From a virus, in the IMG/VR virus record IMGVR_UViG_3300042154_000420, positions 1 through 34,748 of that record: a DNA stretch of 34,748 bases. The stretch is one strand, 5' to 3'. The notes under the pieces were generated by a model. It was given only the letters and a program-made list of their open reading frames with translations. It searched no databases and was not told the DNA's origin. The position numbers and the translations under genes were made by a program. Shown here piece after piece: positions 7,131 through 16,640 of this stretch; the stretch's first letter is position 1; each line of letters starts with the position of its first letter.

Positions 7131-7713
7131 TCAGCAGCTCCAGCAACTGCACATTGGTCCAGAGTGGGTCGATGCGCTTAATGAGACTTTCCAGCGCTTT
7201 GACATTTCAACGCCATTGCGCCAGGCTGCCTTTATTGGCCAGTGTGGCCATGAGTGCGGGAACTTCAGAATCCTTGAAGAGAACTTGAATTACAGGGCAG
7301 AGGCTTTGCAAAAGCTCTGGCCAAGGCGCTTTGATGCGGCCAAGGCCCAAGCCTGCGCTAGAAACCCAAAGCTCATTGCCAACACTGTCTACAGTGGCCG
7401 CATGGGTAACAGGGATGAGGCCAGTGGCGATGGGTATCGTTTCCGAGGCCGTGGGTGCATCCAGCTCACAGGGTCTGCGAACTACCACCACGCTGGTCAG
7501 GCGCTGGGTGTGGACCTGATCATGCAGCCAGAGCTGGTGGCCACGCCCCAGTATGCTGCGCTGACTGCCGGATGGTTTTGGGATGTCCAGAAACTCAACC
7601 AGTATGCGGATACCCAAGACTATAAGACCATGACCAAAAAGATCAATGGCGGCTTTATTGGCCTTGATGACCGGATCAAGCACATCAACCATGCACTGTC
7701 TGTCCTGACATAA
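7120..7713 (+). CDS. Endolysin, GH19 chitinase-like muramidase
   Basis: 197 residues from ATG 7120, which has AAGGAG (7106-7111) eight bases upstream; the TTG at 7114 would be too close. The catalytic-region motif FIGQCGHECGNFRILEENLN carries the GH19 general-acid Glu after the His, and YRAEAL, YSGRMGN, FRGRGCIQLTG and NYHHAGQALG are typical of GH19 endolysins. No signal peptide is present, so release should depend on the holin. It cleaves the glycan chain of peptidoglycan. C-terminal motif INGGFIGLDDR is also family-typical. Confidence 0.93.
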   Translation: MVNSQQLQQLHIGPEWVDALNETFQRFDISTPLRQAAFIGQCGHECGNFRILEENLNYRAEALQKLWPRRFDAAKAQACARNPKLIANTVYSGRMGNRDEASGDGYRFRGRGCIQLTGSANYHHAGQALGVDLIMQPELVATPQYAALTAGWFWDVQKLNQYADTQDYKTMTKKINGGFIGLDDRIKHINHALSVLT

Positions 7714-7719
7714 TTAGAC

Positions 7720-8364
7720 ATGGCCACCAAACAGCAACAACTTGAAACCCCATCCATACCGAGTCTGGGATACCCACCAGATGCGTATGAGAGGAGGCAT
7801 TTCAACGAAAACAATGGTGCGCTCAATAACTTTTTCAGAAAGTTGACCACAAACCTTGGCTCATTGTTTGGACCAAAAGGCGGCAAGTTTATGAATAACC
7901 CCTATGGGGCATTTCAAAGCACTGTGGACCAGACGGCAGCAGCGGCCAACACGGCCTACGCCATGACACTGAATACCATCGACTACGCCAATGGCGTGAG
8001 TGTCGCAAGCAATTCACGCATCACAGTGCTTGACGCTGGCATTTGGAATTTGCAGTGGTCTGGCCAGTTTGAAAACACCGACTCTCAGGACCATGACGTA
8101 AGGGTCTGGCTCAAGATCAATGGGACTGTGGTCACTGGCTCAACTGGATTTTTTGCAGTCCCAAGCAAGCATGGCTCAGTCAATGGCCATGCCTTGGTCG
8201 GCTGGAATTACTTTTTGAGTCTTAACGCAAATGATTATGTCGAGCTTTGGTGGGAGACTGACAGCACTATGGTGACAATTCAGACCTATGCTGCATCAGG
8301 AAATTACCCCTCAACGGCATCACTTATTGCGACAATGACATTTGTGTCAAACCTACCAACATAA
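7720..8364 (+). CDS. Virion protein with C1q/TNF-like beta domain
   Basis: 214 residues. After a 60-residue helical lead, the C-terminal part shows DQTAAAANTAYAMTLNTIDY, GVSVASNSRITVLDAGIWNL, DHDVRVWLKINGTVV and AVPSKHGSVNGHALVGWNYF, the pattern of a jelly-roll domain found in podophage virion proteins. It could decorate the virion or form part of a fibre. It follows the endolysin by six bases and leads the second block of tail/internal genes. Confidence 0.75.
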   Translation: MATKQQQLETPSIPSLGYPPDAYERRHFNENNGALNNFFRKLTTNLGSLFGPKGGKFMNNPYGAFQSTVDQTAAAANTAYAMTLNTIDYANGVSVASNSRITVLDAGIWNLQWSGQFENTDSQDHDVRVWLKINGTVVTGSTGFFAVPSKHGSVNGHALVGWNYFLSLNANDYVELWWETDSTMVTIQTYAASGNYPSTASLIATMTFVSNLPT

Positions 8365-8372
8365 TTGCCATC

Positions 8373-9851
8373 ATGTACATCCCACTCAAATTACCCCCAG
8401 GCATCTACAGAAACGGGACTGAGTACCAAGCGGCAGGCCGCTGGTATGACGCAAACCTTGTGCGCTGGTACGAGAACACTTTGCGGCCCATGGGTGGCTG
8501 GAGAAAACGAGCTGCTGGCCAGATGTCTGGCTCATGCCGAGGATTTATCACTTGGCGCGATAACAGTGCCAACCGATGGATTGCGGCTGGTACGCATACC
8601 AAACTGTATGCCATGAATGAGGCCGGAACACTGAAAGACATTACGCCCACCAGTTTTACAACTGGTTCTGCCAGTGGGACAGCCACGACAGGCTATGGCT
8701 ACAGCACCTATGGCACATTGGCCTATGGCACGGCACGACCAGACACTGGAACAATTACCCCAGCTACCACATGGTCCATGGACACTTGGGGTGAGTATTT
8801 GGTGGCTTGCTCCAATGCCGATGGCAAGCTCTATGAGTGGCAATTAGGTTTCACGACCCCGACACTGGCAGTGGCCATTACCAACGCGCCAACTGGCAAC
8901 AAGGCATTACTGGTCACGCAAGAGCGAATTCTCTTTGCACTTGGTGCTGGTGGAAACCCAAGAAAAGTGCAGTGGTGCGACCAAGAAAATAACACCACTT
9001 GGACACCGGCAGCCACTAATCAGGCTGGCGACTATGAGCTGGCAACGCCTGGCACGCTGATGGCCGGCAAGCGCGTCAAGGGTGTCAACCTACTGTTTAC
9101 AGACATAGATGTCCACACGGCAAATTATGTTGGCGCGCCATTTGTCTATGGCTTTGAGAAGGCCGGAAGCGGCTGCGGCCTGATCTCGGCCCAAGCTGTG
9201 GCGGCCATTGACACTGCTGCCATTTGGATGAGTAAGTCTGGCTTTTGGATTTATGACGGCTATGTCAAGCCACTGCCAAGCGATGTGTCAGACTATGTCT
9301 TTGGCAATATGAACTTTAACCAGGCATCCAAAGTCTATGCTGTTCACAATAGTCAGTTTGGTGAGATTTGGTGGTATTACCCAAGCAGCTCAAGCAATGA
9401 GAATGACAGCTATGTCACTTATAACTACCGCGAAAACCACTGGAACATAGGCTCATTGGCCAGAACTGCTGGCACTGATGCCGGAGTGTTTGTGAGTCCA
9501 TTGATGGTCTCAACTGATGGTTACATCTACGAGCATGAGGTCGGTTTTGCTTATGACAGCGCCAGCCTTTATGCTGAAAGTGGCCCAGTGCAGCTTGGCA
9601 ATGGCGACAACATCATGTCGGTCAGGCAAGTAGTCCCAGACGAGCAGACCTTGGGTGAGGCGGTGGTTTCATTCAAAACCCGAAATTACCCGACTGGCAC
9701 ACAGTCCACATTTGGGCCATACACGGCAGCCAACCCGACCGATGTCCGGTTCGCAGCGCGTCAGGTCAATGTGAAGGTGACTGGTAACACTTTGGCCGAC
9801 TGGCGAATTGGGGTGATGAGGCTTGAGGCCATCCCGTCTGGAAAGCGATGA
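8373..9851 (+). CDS. Tail nozzle/hub-like beta-rich protein
   Basis: 492 residues. Begins MYIPLKLPPGIYRNGTEYQA, with GRWYDANLVRWYENTLRPMG and GWRKR, and then regular short beta segments with repeated W and G, as in a beta-propeller. The length and position before the internal proteins resemble P22 gp10 / T7 gp12-type nozzle proteins that extend the portal-adaptor channel. I recognise the N-terminal signature from many environmental podophage genomes, but the nozzle role is inferred from architecture. Stop overlaps next start as ATGA. Confidence 0.7.
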   Translation: MYIPLKLPPGIYRNGTEYQAAGRWYDANLVRWYENTLRPMGGWRKRAAGQMSGSCRGFITWRDNSANRWIAAGTHTKLYAMNEAGTLKDITPTSFTTGSASGTATTGYGYSTYGTLAYGTARPDTGTITPATTWSMDTWGEYLVACSNADGKLYEWQLGFTTPTLAVAITNAPTGNKALLVTQERILFALGAGGNPRKVQWCDQENNTTWTPAATNQAGDYELATPGTLMAGKRVKGVNLLFTDIDVHTANYVGAPFVYGFEKAGSGCGLISAQAVAAIDTAAIWMSKSGFWIYDGYVKPLPSDVSDYVFGNMNFNQASKVYAVHNSQFGEIWWYYPSSSSNENDSYVTYNYRENHWNIGSLARTAGTDAGVFVSPLMVSTDGYIYEHEVGFAYDSASLYAESGPVQLGNGDNIMSVRQVVPDEQTLGEAVVSFKTRNYPTGTQSTFGPYTAANPTDVRFAARQVNVKVTGNTLADWRIGVMRLEAIPSGKR

Positions 9852-10216
9852 GCGACCAAGAACATTTGGACAGGCTGCGCCACCATGTGGAGGCTGCCTT
9901 AGAATATAGTGGAGGCACACATAATTTTGACGATGTCGCTGAGATGGTTGAGGATCACAGATTACAGCTGTGGCCGGCCAAGGACTCGGTGGTGTTAACT
10001 GAGATCATTGTCTATCCGCAGCTAAAGAATTTGCATTATTTTCTGGCTGGTGGCGACCTAGATGAACTCTCACGGATGCGACCATTGATCGAATCCTGGG
10101 GCAAGTCTGTTGGCTGCACCAGGGTGACTCTAGCAGGCCGAAGAGGCTGGTCAGAGACATTTTTGAAAGACGAAGGGTACAAACCGAAATGGGCTGTACT
10201 TGCAAAGGAACTTTAG
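9848..10216 (+). CDS. GNAT-like protein, possible internal virion protein (T7 gp13-like)
   Basis: 122 residues. The core ...VVLTEIIVYPQLKNLHYFLA, then MRPLIESWGKSVGCTRVTLAG, RRGWSETFLKDEGYKP follows the strand-helix pattern of acetyltransferase-related (GNAT) proteins, including the C-terminal GW...LK..GY motif. T7 gp13, an internal virion protein, is of similar type. The gene directly precedes the internal-protein block, consistent with such a role. Acetyltransferase activity cannot be claimed: no clear Q/RxxGxG/A CoA loop is visible. Confidence 0.7.
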   Translation: MSDQEHLDRLRHHVEAALEYSGGTHNFDDVAEMVEDHRLQLWPAKDSVVLTEIIVYPQLKNLHYFLAGGDLDELSRMRPLIESWGKSVGCTRVTLAGRRGWSETFLKDEGYKPKWAVLAKEL

Positions 10217-10225
10217 GGGATAAAT

Positions 10226-11506
10226 ATGGCCACAAATACAGAACAATTTTTAGCATATTTGCAGACTCCTGGTCTGACAGATGCGCAAATTGCGGGTGAG
10301 GCAAATCGATTAGCCGTTACAGCTCCTCAAATATCGCAGCTGACTGGTGTTCCACTTGCACAAGTGCAGTCTAGGCTTGCCATGCCCACCAATACAGTCG
10401 GTGGCACAACGGCTGGCGGTGGTGGCGGTGGTGGTGGTGCAACAACCCCAACATTTGGCACATCCCAAGAGACTGCCTTTTTTAACTTTTTGCAAACGCC
10501 TGGTCTAACCGACAAACAAATTGCCAATGAATTTAATCGTCTTGGATTAACTGCGCAGCAGGCTTCAAGCATGACTGGCGTACCAGTTGGCGAGATCACT
10601 GCGCGACTGAATCTAATTTCAACGCAAACGGCTGCTGACGCTAAAGCGGCTGCTGATGCTACGGCATTGGCCAATTCGCAAGCTGCTTTGAATGCGGCCA
10701 ATGCAGAAGCGGCAAGACTGGCTGGTTTAAATAAAACAACAACAGGAAACCAAGCCAACTTTGCGACATTCACAAACTGGCTCAAGTCCACTCCAGGCTT
10801 AACCGACACACAAATTGCTGCCGAAATGAATCGTCTTGGCATTACGACTGGCCAAGTGTCTGGCCTGACTGGTGTGTCAGAAACTGATGTCGGAAATCGT
10901 TTTCGGGCGACTGCACCATTTTCAAATGCCACACAAGGCTTTGCGCAGAACTTCAACAATTACCAGTCAATCCCCATTGGCGCTCAATATAACCCTGGCG
11001 TGACAGCCGGTGGTGCATCCCCATACTCTCAGGTCATGTCACAGATGAGGCCCGTAGGCAACCCCTACGCTAGCGTGGTCGGTAACTTGAGCATGGGTGG
11101 CTATAACCCAGCACTTTATGACCAGATCGCGGCTGCTAATTTGGCACGCGATATTGCTGCCAAGGGCGGCACAACATTGGCTGATTATTATGGCAGTGGA
11201 CCAGGCGATGCAACTGGTGACGCAGCGGCTGCTACTGCTGCCGACTCTGCTGCTGCTTCAGCTGCAAGTGCCACTGGCACAGCGCCTGGTAGTGATGGCA
11301 CTCCAGGCTCTGGTGCGGCCATGGGTGGTCTGATTACCAGAGTTTTTGGTCCTGACCCTGCTGGTCCTGATGAGGGCCAAGTCAACATGATGCGCGGTGA
11401 ATATGTGATCAAGAAGTCTTCAGTCAACAAGTACGGCAAGGGACTCTTGGACATGATCAATGAAGGCAAAGTGCCTGCCAAGAAAATGAAATCTTTACTC
11501 GGATAA
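10226..11506 (+). CDS. Internal virion protein with three 45-residue helical repeats
   Basis: 426 residues. Three repeats of the form TPGLTDxQIAxExNRLGxT...LTGV lie at about 8-52, 86-130 and 183-228, separated by an eight-Gly linker and an Ala-rich stretch. Each looks like a small helical, HTH-like unit. The second half is Ala/Gly/Ser-rich and low-complexity. The C-terminus MRGEYVIKKSSVNKYGKGLL is a motif I know from phage structural proteins. Likely virion-internal or ejected (inference from composition and neighbours). Confidence 0.7.
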   Translation: MATNTEQFLAYLQTPGLTDAQIAGEANRLAVTAPQISQLTGVPLAQVQSRLAMPTNTVGGTTAGGGGGGGGATTPTFGTSQETAFFNFLQTPGLTDKQIANEFNRLGLTAQQASSMTGVPVGEITARLNLISTQTAADAKAAADATALANSQAALNAANAEAARLAGLNKTTTGNQANFATFTNWLKSTPGLTDTQIAAEMNRLGITTGQVSGLTGVSETDVGNRFRATAPFSNATQGFAQNFNNYQSIPIGAQYNPGVTAGGASPYSQVMSQMRPVGNPYASVVGNLSMGGYNPALYDQIAAANLARDIAAKGGTTLADYYGSGPGDATGDAAAATAADSAAASAASATGTAPGSDGTPGSGAAMGGLITRVFGPDPAGPDEGQVNMMRGEYVIKKSSVNKYGKGLLDMINEGKVPAKKMKSLLG

Positions 11507-11515
11507 GGTGGCAAT

Positions 11516-12469
11516 ATGTCAAAAGGTGGAACAACAACCTCAACAAGCTCCATTGATCCACAGATCAAAGAAGCATTCTTGGCCAACTTTCAGCAGGCCC
11601 AAGGGGTCGCTGGCGCTTTGCCGACTCAGCAGTTTGCCGGCTACAACCCAATGTATCAGGCAGGCGAGGAGGCTCTGGTCAACACCGGCCTTGCTGGCCC
11701 AGGCATTACTGGCACAGACTTGGCCGCACAAATGGCCGCTTATGGCGGTGTCTATCAGCCTGGTCAGATCACAGCGCAGCAGGCTAATTTAGGTCTTGGC
11801 CAAGGTGCAGGCACTATTGGCTCATACATGAATCCATTTACAGAACAGGTGCGCACCAACGCATTGGCTGACTTGGAATCTGCAAGACGCGCTGCCATCC
11901 AGCAGACTGGTGAACGCGCCACACAAGCCCGTGCATTTGGTGGATCACGCCAAGGTGTGGCAGAAAGCCTGACCAATGCTGGCTTTGCCAAGCAGGCCGC
12001 CAACCTTGGGGCAACATTAAACGAGCAAGCATTTAACCAGGCAGTGGCTTTGCAGGGTCAAGACATTGCACGCAGATCAGCAGCCGACATTGCCAATCAG
12101 CAAGCAGGCTTGCAAGGTGCGCAATTGAGGCTAGGCGGTGCAAGCCAGCTTGGCAATTTGGCTGCGCAGCAACAAGCCTTGCGTCTTGGTGGCGCTCAAG
12201 CGGTCATGGCCGCTGGTGGTGCGCGTCAGGCATTGGACCAGCAACAAATGGATGCGATCCGAAACATTGGTCTCCAGCGTCTTGGTGTGGTCCAGTCTTC
12301 ACTTGGTGCGCAGCCTGCCAATCTTGGCATGGTGGCGACAACCCCGTACACCCAGAATGTCGGTGCTGGCCTATTAGGCGGTGCATTGGCTGGCTCTCAA
12401 TTGGCTGGTGCAGCCGGATTGACAGCAGGCACTGGTGCTGGCCTTGGTGCATTGGCTGCGCTGATCTAA
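11516..12469 (+). CDS. Internal/ejection virion protein, Ala/Gln/Gly-rich
   Basis: 317 residues. Contains GSYMNPFTEQVRTNALADLE and ARAFGGSRQGVAESLTNAGF, signatures I recognise from proteins of podophage internal-protein clusters. The middle is a long Gln/Ala helix, and the C-terminus is hydrophobic Gly/Ala-rich (GAGLLGGALAGSQLAGAAGL), which could enter a membrane. This suits a DNA-ejection protein. No catalytic motif is seen. Confidence 0.72.
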   Translation: MSKGGTTTSTSSIDPQIKEAFLANFQQAQGVAGALPTQQFAGYNPMYQAGEEALVNTGLAGPGITGTDLAAQMAAYGGVYQPGQITAQQANLGLGQGAGTIGSYMNPFTEQVRTNALADLESARRAAIQQTGERATQARAFGGSRQGVAESLTNAGFAKQAANLGATLNEQAFNQAVALQGQDIARRSAADIANQQAGLQGAQLRLGGASQLGNLAAQQQALRLGGAQAVMAAGGARQALDQQQMDAIRNIGLQRLGVVQSSLGAQPANLGMVATTPYTQNVGAGLLGGALAGSQLAGAAGLTAGTGAGLGALAALI

Positions 12470-12470
12470 C

Positions 12471-12920
12471 ATGAGACAAAACCCAACCCCAGAGCCACAA
12501 CGCTACGCTGACGCGCAGCTCATGGCTTTGCTTGATCCATCAAGCAAGCGTGACACCATCCTGATCACGCCTGGATCACCGATGCCCTCTCGCATCCCTG
12601 ATGGTTTGACAGTGGCTGAAACAAGCCGAGGCATTGTGATCACCAGTGATCCAGCAAAGGTCAAGATTATTGACCAAGGGTCTGAGAAAGATGTGGGCAT
12701 GGCGCTCTTTGGCTATGCATACGATCAGGCCAAGGGCTTTGACAATGTGGCGGTGGCCATGGATAGAAGTGGCATTCCGGTGGCAGAACTGGCCATCAAG
12801 CCTGGTCAAGAAAGACGGGCCATGCGTGCGGCATCTTTGCTTGCACCAGATACTGGATCAACTAACATGATGAGCAGAGGCGATGTGGTCAACACCCGTC
12901 TCAAAGGTTTATTGGATTAA
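12471..12920 (+). CDS. Conserved small protein in the ejection cluster
   Basis: 149 residues starting one base after the previous stop. Segments SRGIVITSDPAKVKIIDQGS and MALFGYAYDQAKGFDNVAVA suggest a mixed alpha/beta soluble fold. No family is recognised. It is sandwiched between internal virion proteins and may be a virion component or chaperone for them. Confidence 0.65.
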   Translation: MRQNPTPEPQRYADAQLMALLDPSSKRDTILITPGSPMPSRIPDGLTVAETSRGIVITSDPAKVKIIDQGSEKDVGMALFGYAYDQAKGFDNVAVAMDRSGIPVAELAIKPGQERRAMRAASLLAPDTGSTNMMSRGDVVNTRLKGLLD

Positions 12921-12929
12921 GGTGGAAAT

Positions 12930-14384
12930 ATGGCGACTCAATTTGACTTTGCAAGTTTAGGCAATATGTTTGGTGGGATGCCTGGTGCAACACCAACGGG
13001 ACTTGACGCATTGTTGACAGAAGACCAACGCAAGCTCTTGGGCCGTAATGCTGCACTGTCAGCAGCCGGTGCATTGCTCCAAGCCAGTGGCCGAAGCACA
13101 ACGCCAATCAGTCTTGGCCAAGCGCTTGGATCAGCTTTGCAGGCTGGCCAGCAGGGCTATCAACAAGCCCGTGCTGGCTCACTTCAAGATTTGTTGGTGG
13201 GCCAGAAACTGCAAGAGGCCAAAAGCGCTCAAGAGTTGCAAACCCAATTGGGCAATATTTTCACCAAACCAACAACTGCATTGAGTCCGGAGCAGCAGGC
13301 TTTGGCTGTGCCTGGAATGCAAGCTGGCCCAACCATGGCCCGTGCCGAACTGGCTGCAAACATTCAGCCACCAAGCGATGCCGAGATTAAAGCGGCTCAG
13401 TATCAACGAGCCGCAGACCTTTTGGCATCAAGAGGCAAAGGCGAAGAAGCCAAGCGATATCAGGACATGGCCAGAGACTTAAACCCACGGGCTAAAGTTG
13501 TTGGCCAGCCGTTTGAAGTGACTGACCCTAAAGGCAAGCCCATCATGGTCCAGCAGTTTGAATCTGGCGACATCAGGACCATGCAAGGCTTTGGTCCAAA
13601 ACGCGATGTCGTTTTGCAGAATCTTGGCGGTCAGACTGTGGCTGTTAATAAGTCGGCATTGACAGGTGGCGAAACATTTGCCCAGACAATGACCCCAAGC
13701 GAGATTGCCAACTTGAAAGTGGCTCAAGGCAACTTGGCCGTGGCCCAAGGCGGTCTTGGCTTGCGTCAACAAGAATTTTTGCGTGGTGCGACAGAGATCA
13801 GAGAAACCCCAGAAGGCTTTGCCTATGTGCCAAAAGCACCAGGTGGTCAAGCCATGCCAGTCATGGGCGCTGGTGGCCAACAACTCAAAGGTGTCTCTGG
13901 CGGTAAGCCAACAGAAGGAGAAACAAATGCTGCTGGCTTTGCCCAGCGCATGGAATTGGCTCAAAGCATTATTAGCGGTTTGCCTGCTGGATCACAACCA
14001 GGCGCGGGGACTCGAACACTTGAGGCCATCCCCTTTGTGGGTGGTGCATTGGCTCGAAGTGGCCAAAATGTGCAAACGCAACAATTTGACCAAGCAGCAC
14101 AAGACTGGATTCGCGCCAAGCTGCGCAAAGAGTCTGGTGCTGCCATTGGTGTGGATGAGGCGCGACAAGAATATGCGACCTATTTCCCAATGGTGGGAGA
14201 TACAGCAGAAAAGATTGCGCAAAAAGCAGAAGCAAGGCGCGTGGTTACATTGGGAATGCAAAAGGCTGCTGGCAAGGCTTATGAGCCTTACACCCCATTA
14301 GCGCCAGCACCAACGGGTGGGCCATCAGCGCCAACTGCTGAAAGACGCATGATTTTCCGCAATGGTCGATTTGAATTTGAGTGA
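12930..14384 (+). CDS. Large internal virion protein
   Basis: 484 residues. The first 130 residues are helical, Ala/Gln-rich (ALSAAGALLQASGRSTTPIS, QALGSALQAGQQGYQQA). A beta-like middle (QPFEVTDPKGKPIMVQQFES) follows, and a C-terminal helical section has AAQDWIRAKLRKESGAAIG and YFPMVGDTAEKIAQKAEARR. That last section is a pattern I know from podophage structural proteins. It lies between other ejection-type proteins with 9- and 6-base gaps. Enzymatic motifs are not visible. Confidence 0.7.
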   Translation: MATQFDFASLGNMFGGMPGATPTGLDALLTEDQRKLLGRNAALSAAGALLQASGRSTTPISLGQALGSALQAGQQGYQQARAGSLQDLLVGQKLQEAKSAQELQTQLGNIFTKPTTALSPEQQALAVPGMQAGPTMARAELAANIQPPSDAEIKAAQYQRAADLLASRGKGEEAKRYQDMARDLNPRAKVVGQPFEVTDPKGKPIMVQQFESGDIRTMQGFGPKRDVVLQNLGGQTVAVNKSALTGGETFAQTMTPSEIANLKVAQGNLAVAQGGLGLRQQEFLRGATEIRETPEGFAYVPKAPGGQAMPVMGAGGQQLKGVSGGKPTEGETNAAGFAQRMELAQSIISGLPAGSQPGAGTRTLEAIPFVGGALARSGQNVQTQQFDQAAQDWIRAKLRKESGAAIGVDEARQEYATYFPMVGDTAEKIAQKAEARRVVTLGMQKAAGKAYEPYTPLAPAPTGGPSAPTAERRMIFRNGRFEFE

Positions 14385-14390
14385 GGCAGT

Positions 14391-16253
14391 ATGAAAAAAA
14401 TCAACATTGAAGGCATTGGAACTTTAGAGTTTCCAGATACCGCAACTGATCAGCAAATCTCTTCTTTTATCAATTCGACTGCACCAGCAGAATTGATGAA
14501 AATTGCATCAACTCAAGCGCCAGACACATTAGGCCGTCAAGTTGGAATGGCTGTTCGACCCGTGGCTCAAGCGGCATTAACTGCTGGTGGATTGTTGCCA
14601 ATGGTGGTCGATCCTATGGTCAATTTCTTTAACTTGGCTGCTGGAACAAGAATTCCAACGCAAAGCCAAGCGGTTGAAAAGACATTGACAGGCATTGGGT
14701 TTCCAGAGGCTAGAACACCCCAAGAGCGCATCATGCAAGATGTGGCCACTGCTGGTTATGGCACTGGCGGTGTTGCCCGTGTTGCTGGTGAAGTCGCCCC
14801 AAGACTGCCAGGCTTAGTTTCAGATGTTGCCAAATTCTTTGCGCAAAGCCCCAAGGCTCAGACAGCGGCTGCACTGACAGCATCAGGCGCTGGTGGAATG
14901 TTACGCGAAGGTGGCGCTCCCCCAGCGCTCCAAGTTGGCGGTGCAATGTTGGCAGGCATGGTCGCCCCAGGTGGTCCAAAGCTCTCAACGACACAAAGAA
15001 TCTTAGAAGCCCCTGGTGCAATGGTTAAGCCATTTACGCAAACAGGCCGTGAAGTCATTGTCGGCAATGTCTTGAATCGACTGGCCACAGACCCAGAGCG
15101 CGCAGCACTCAATTTGCAACAGGCCCAGCCTCTTGTCCCAGGTGTGCGTGTCACGACAGCAGCTGGTGCGCGTGATCCTGGTCTGGCTGCGGCTGAGACT
15201 GCGATCAGAGCATTGGACCAGTCTGGTGCATTTCCAAGTGTGCTTTCTGCAAATCAGCAGGCTTTGCTTGAGTCATTCCGCAGGCTTGGTGGCCGTGGTG
15301 GCGATGTAACTCAGCCTGGCTCTATTCCCTACGCTGAAGCCAAACGCACTAGCATCACTGCCCCAATGCGTGAGTCTGCATTTGCCAACAAACAACCCGT
15401 CAGCGTTGAGCCGATCACAAATGCCATTTCCGGCATCATGGCCAACCCTGCAACCCAGCGCAAATCAGTCGATGAGGCAATGGGCTATGTCAACAGTTTA
15501 TTGGCCAAGCGCATTGATCCTGATACTGGGACCATTGATCCAATGGCTTTGTACAGTGTCAGAAAAGACATTACAGATGCCATGGCTGGCAAGTTGGCAG
15601 GCGAACAAGCCAATTTGCGTTTGGCCAAAGGCCAACTTGCAGACCTATTGCCAGTCATTGACAATGCCATTGAATCTGGCGCTCCAGGTTTTAAGAACTA
15701 CATGGAGAAATATGGCAAGTCATCGAGTGCCATTGACCAGATGCGCTTGTTGCAGGGCATTGAGGCCAAAGTCACAACTGGTCAACCCAACTTGATGACG
15801 GGTGAGCCAGTCTTGGCAGCGTCTGCATTGCGCAGGCAAGTGGCCGCCAAGGCAGAGGAAATTGGCACTCAATTATCGCCAGCGGCTCAGACCCGTTTGG
15901 ACAACATCATCAATGAGATCAATCGTGGTCAGGCTGCAACTGCACCAGGCGTGAAAGCCCCTGGTTCAAACACATTCCAGAACATGAGCATGGGCAACCT
16001 GATTGGCCGAGTGTTCAGCGAATCATTGGCTGACAACACCACATTGCGCACCATGACACGCCCATTGGACTTTTTGTATAAATTGCCTGATCAGCAGATT
16101 CAGCAATTGCTAGTTGAAGCCATGCTTGATCCCAAGTTGGCAGCAACAATGATGGGCAAGGCCAACATAATGAAAGTTGAGCCAATGGCCCAGTCACTGC
16201 GCAAAAAGGCTGAACAATTGGGATTTGGTGCAGCCATTGGCGCACAGGAATAA
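14391..16253 (+). CDS. Largest internal/ejection virion protein
   Basis: 620 residues. The N-terminus NIEGIGTLEFPDTATDQQIS is a short beta-helix motif common at the start of large phage ejection proteins. Ala/Gly-rich, weakly hydrophobic stretches follow (AQAALTAGGLLPMVVDPMV, LTASGAGGMLREGGAPPALQ), then a long helical region. No transglycosylase Glu motif is recognised. It ends the late + strand operon; its TAA abuts the stop of the convergent minus-strand gene with no gap. Confidence 0.7.
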   Translation: MKKINIEGIGTLEFPDTATDQQISSFINSTAPAELMKIASTQAPDTLGRQVGMAVRPVAQAALTAGGLLPMVVDPMVNFFNLAAGTRIPTQSQAVEKTLTGIGFPEARTPQERIMQDVATAGYGTGGVARVAGEVAPRLPGLVSDVAKFFAQSPKAQTAAALTASGAGGMLREGGAPPALQVGGAMLAGMVAPGGPKLSTTQRILEAPGAMVKPFTQTGREVIVGNVLNRLATDPERAALNLQQAQPLVPGVRVTTAAGARDPGLAAAETAIRALDQSGAFPSVLSANQQALLESFRRLGGRGGDVTQPGSIPYAEAKRTSITAPMRESAFANKQPVSVEPITNAISGIMANPATQRKSVDEAMGYVNSLLAKRIDPDTGTIDPMALYSVRKDITDAMAGKLAGEQANLRLAKGQLADLLPVIDNAIESGAPGFKNYMEKYGKSSSAIDQMRLLQGIEAKVTTGQPNLMTGEPVLAASALRRQVAAKAEEIGTQLSPAAQTRLDNIINEINRGQAATAPGVKAPGSNTFQNMSMGNLIGRVFSESLADNTTLRTMTRPLDFLYKLPDQQIQQLLVEAMLDPKLAATMMGKANIMKVEPMAQSLRKKAEQLGFGAAIGAQE

Positions 16254-16640
16254 CTAACCCCCAAAAAACGCGGCCACAAGTGGGTCGCGTTTCACGACCC
16301 GTCTTTTCTGTCTGCGTCTGGCAGCGTCAAAGTCTTTGTCGTCTGCACTCATTTTGTCGCGGTATTTTTTTATGCGCTCAGAGCCTGGCACTGGCCCAGG
16401 CGCTATGGCATCTTCACCCTCACCCCATGACCAAAGTGGCCGCCACTGGCCATTGGCATGGACCTTGGTGTGTCCTGAGATGTGGACCAGCTCATGGCGG
16501 TGCAAGTCAAACAGGATTCGCGCTGCACTGCGTCTGGCACAAAAGCACAGCTTGGCCAAGTCCACATCAGACAGATTGCCTTTCTTTTGTAGTGCTGCCT
16601 CGATGGCAGGCTCTACACGGGGCTTTAAGCCTCTGGCCAT
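16254..16640 (-). CDS. Winged-helix-like DNA-binding protein
   Basis: 128 residues, last gene of the minus operon. Residues 10-60 (EAALQKKGNLSDVDLAKLC, RRSAARILFDLHRHELVHIS) have the spacing of a winged-helix domain, with a wing-like GHTKVHANGQWRPLW. The C-terminal half is very basic (DAARRRQKRRVVKRD). A regulator or DNA-packaging accessory is likely, target unknown. It overlaps the preceding gene by 16 bases. Confidence 0.7.
   Translation of the reverse strand: MARGLKPRVEPAIEAALQKKGNLSDVDLAKLCFCARRSAARILFDLHRHELVHISGHTKVHANGQWRPLWSWGEGEDAIAPGPVPGSERIKKYRDKMSADDKDFDAARRRQKRRVVKRDPLVAAFFGG
16263..16292 (-). terminator. Terminator of the minus-strand operon, inside the last gene
   Basis: Read on the minus strand, AAACGCG (16292-16286), an inner stem CCAC/GTGG and CGCGTTT (16272-16266) fold into a strong hairpin that runs into six T (16268-16263). 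It is embedded in the last codons of the minus gene. The same hairpin on the + strand lacks a T run but could still slow late transcription. Confidence 0.7.
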
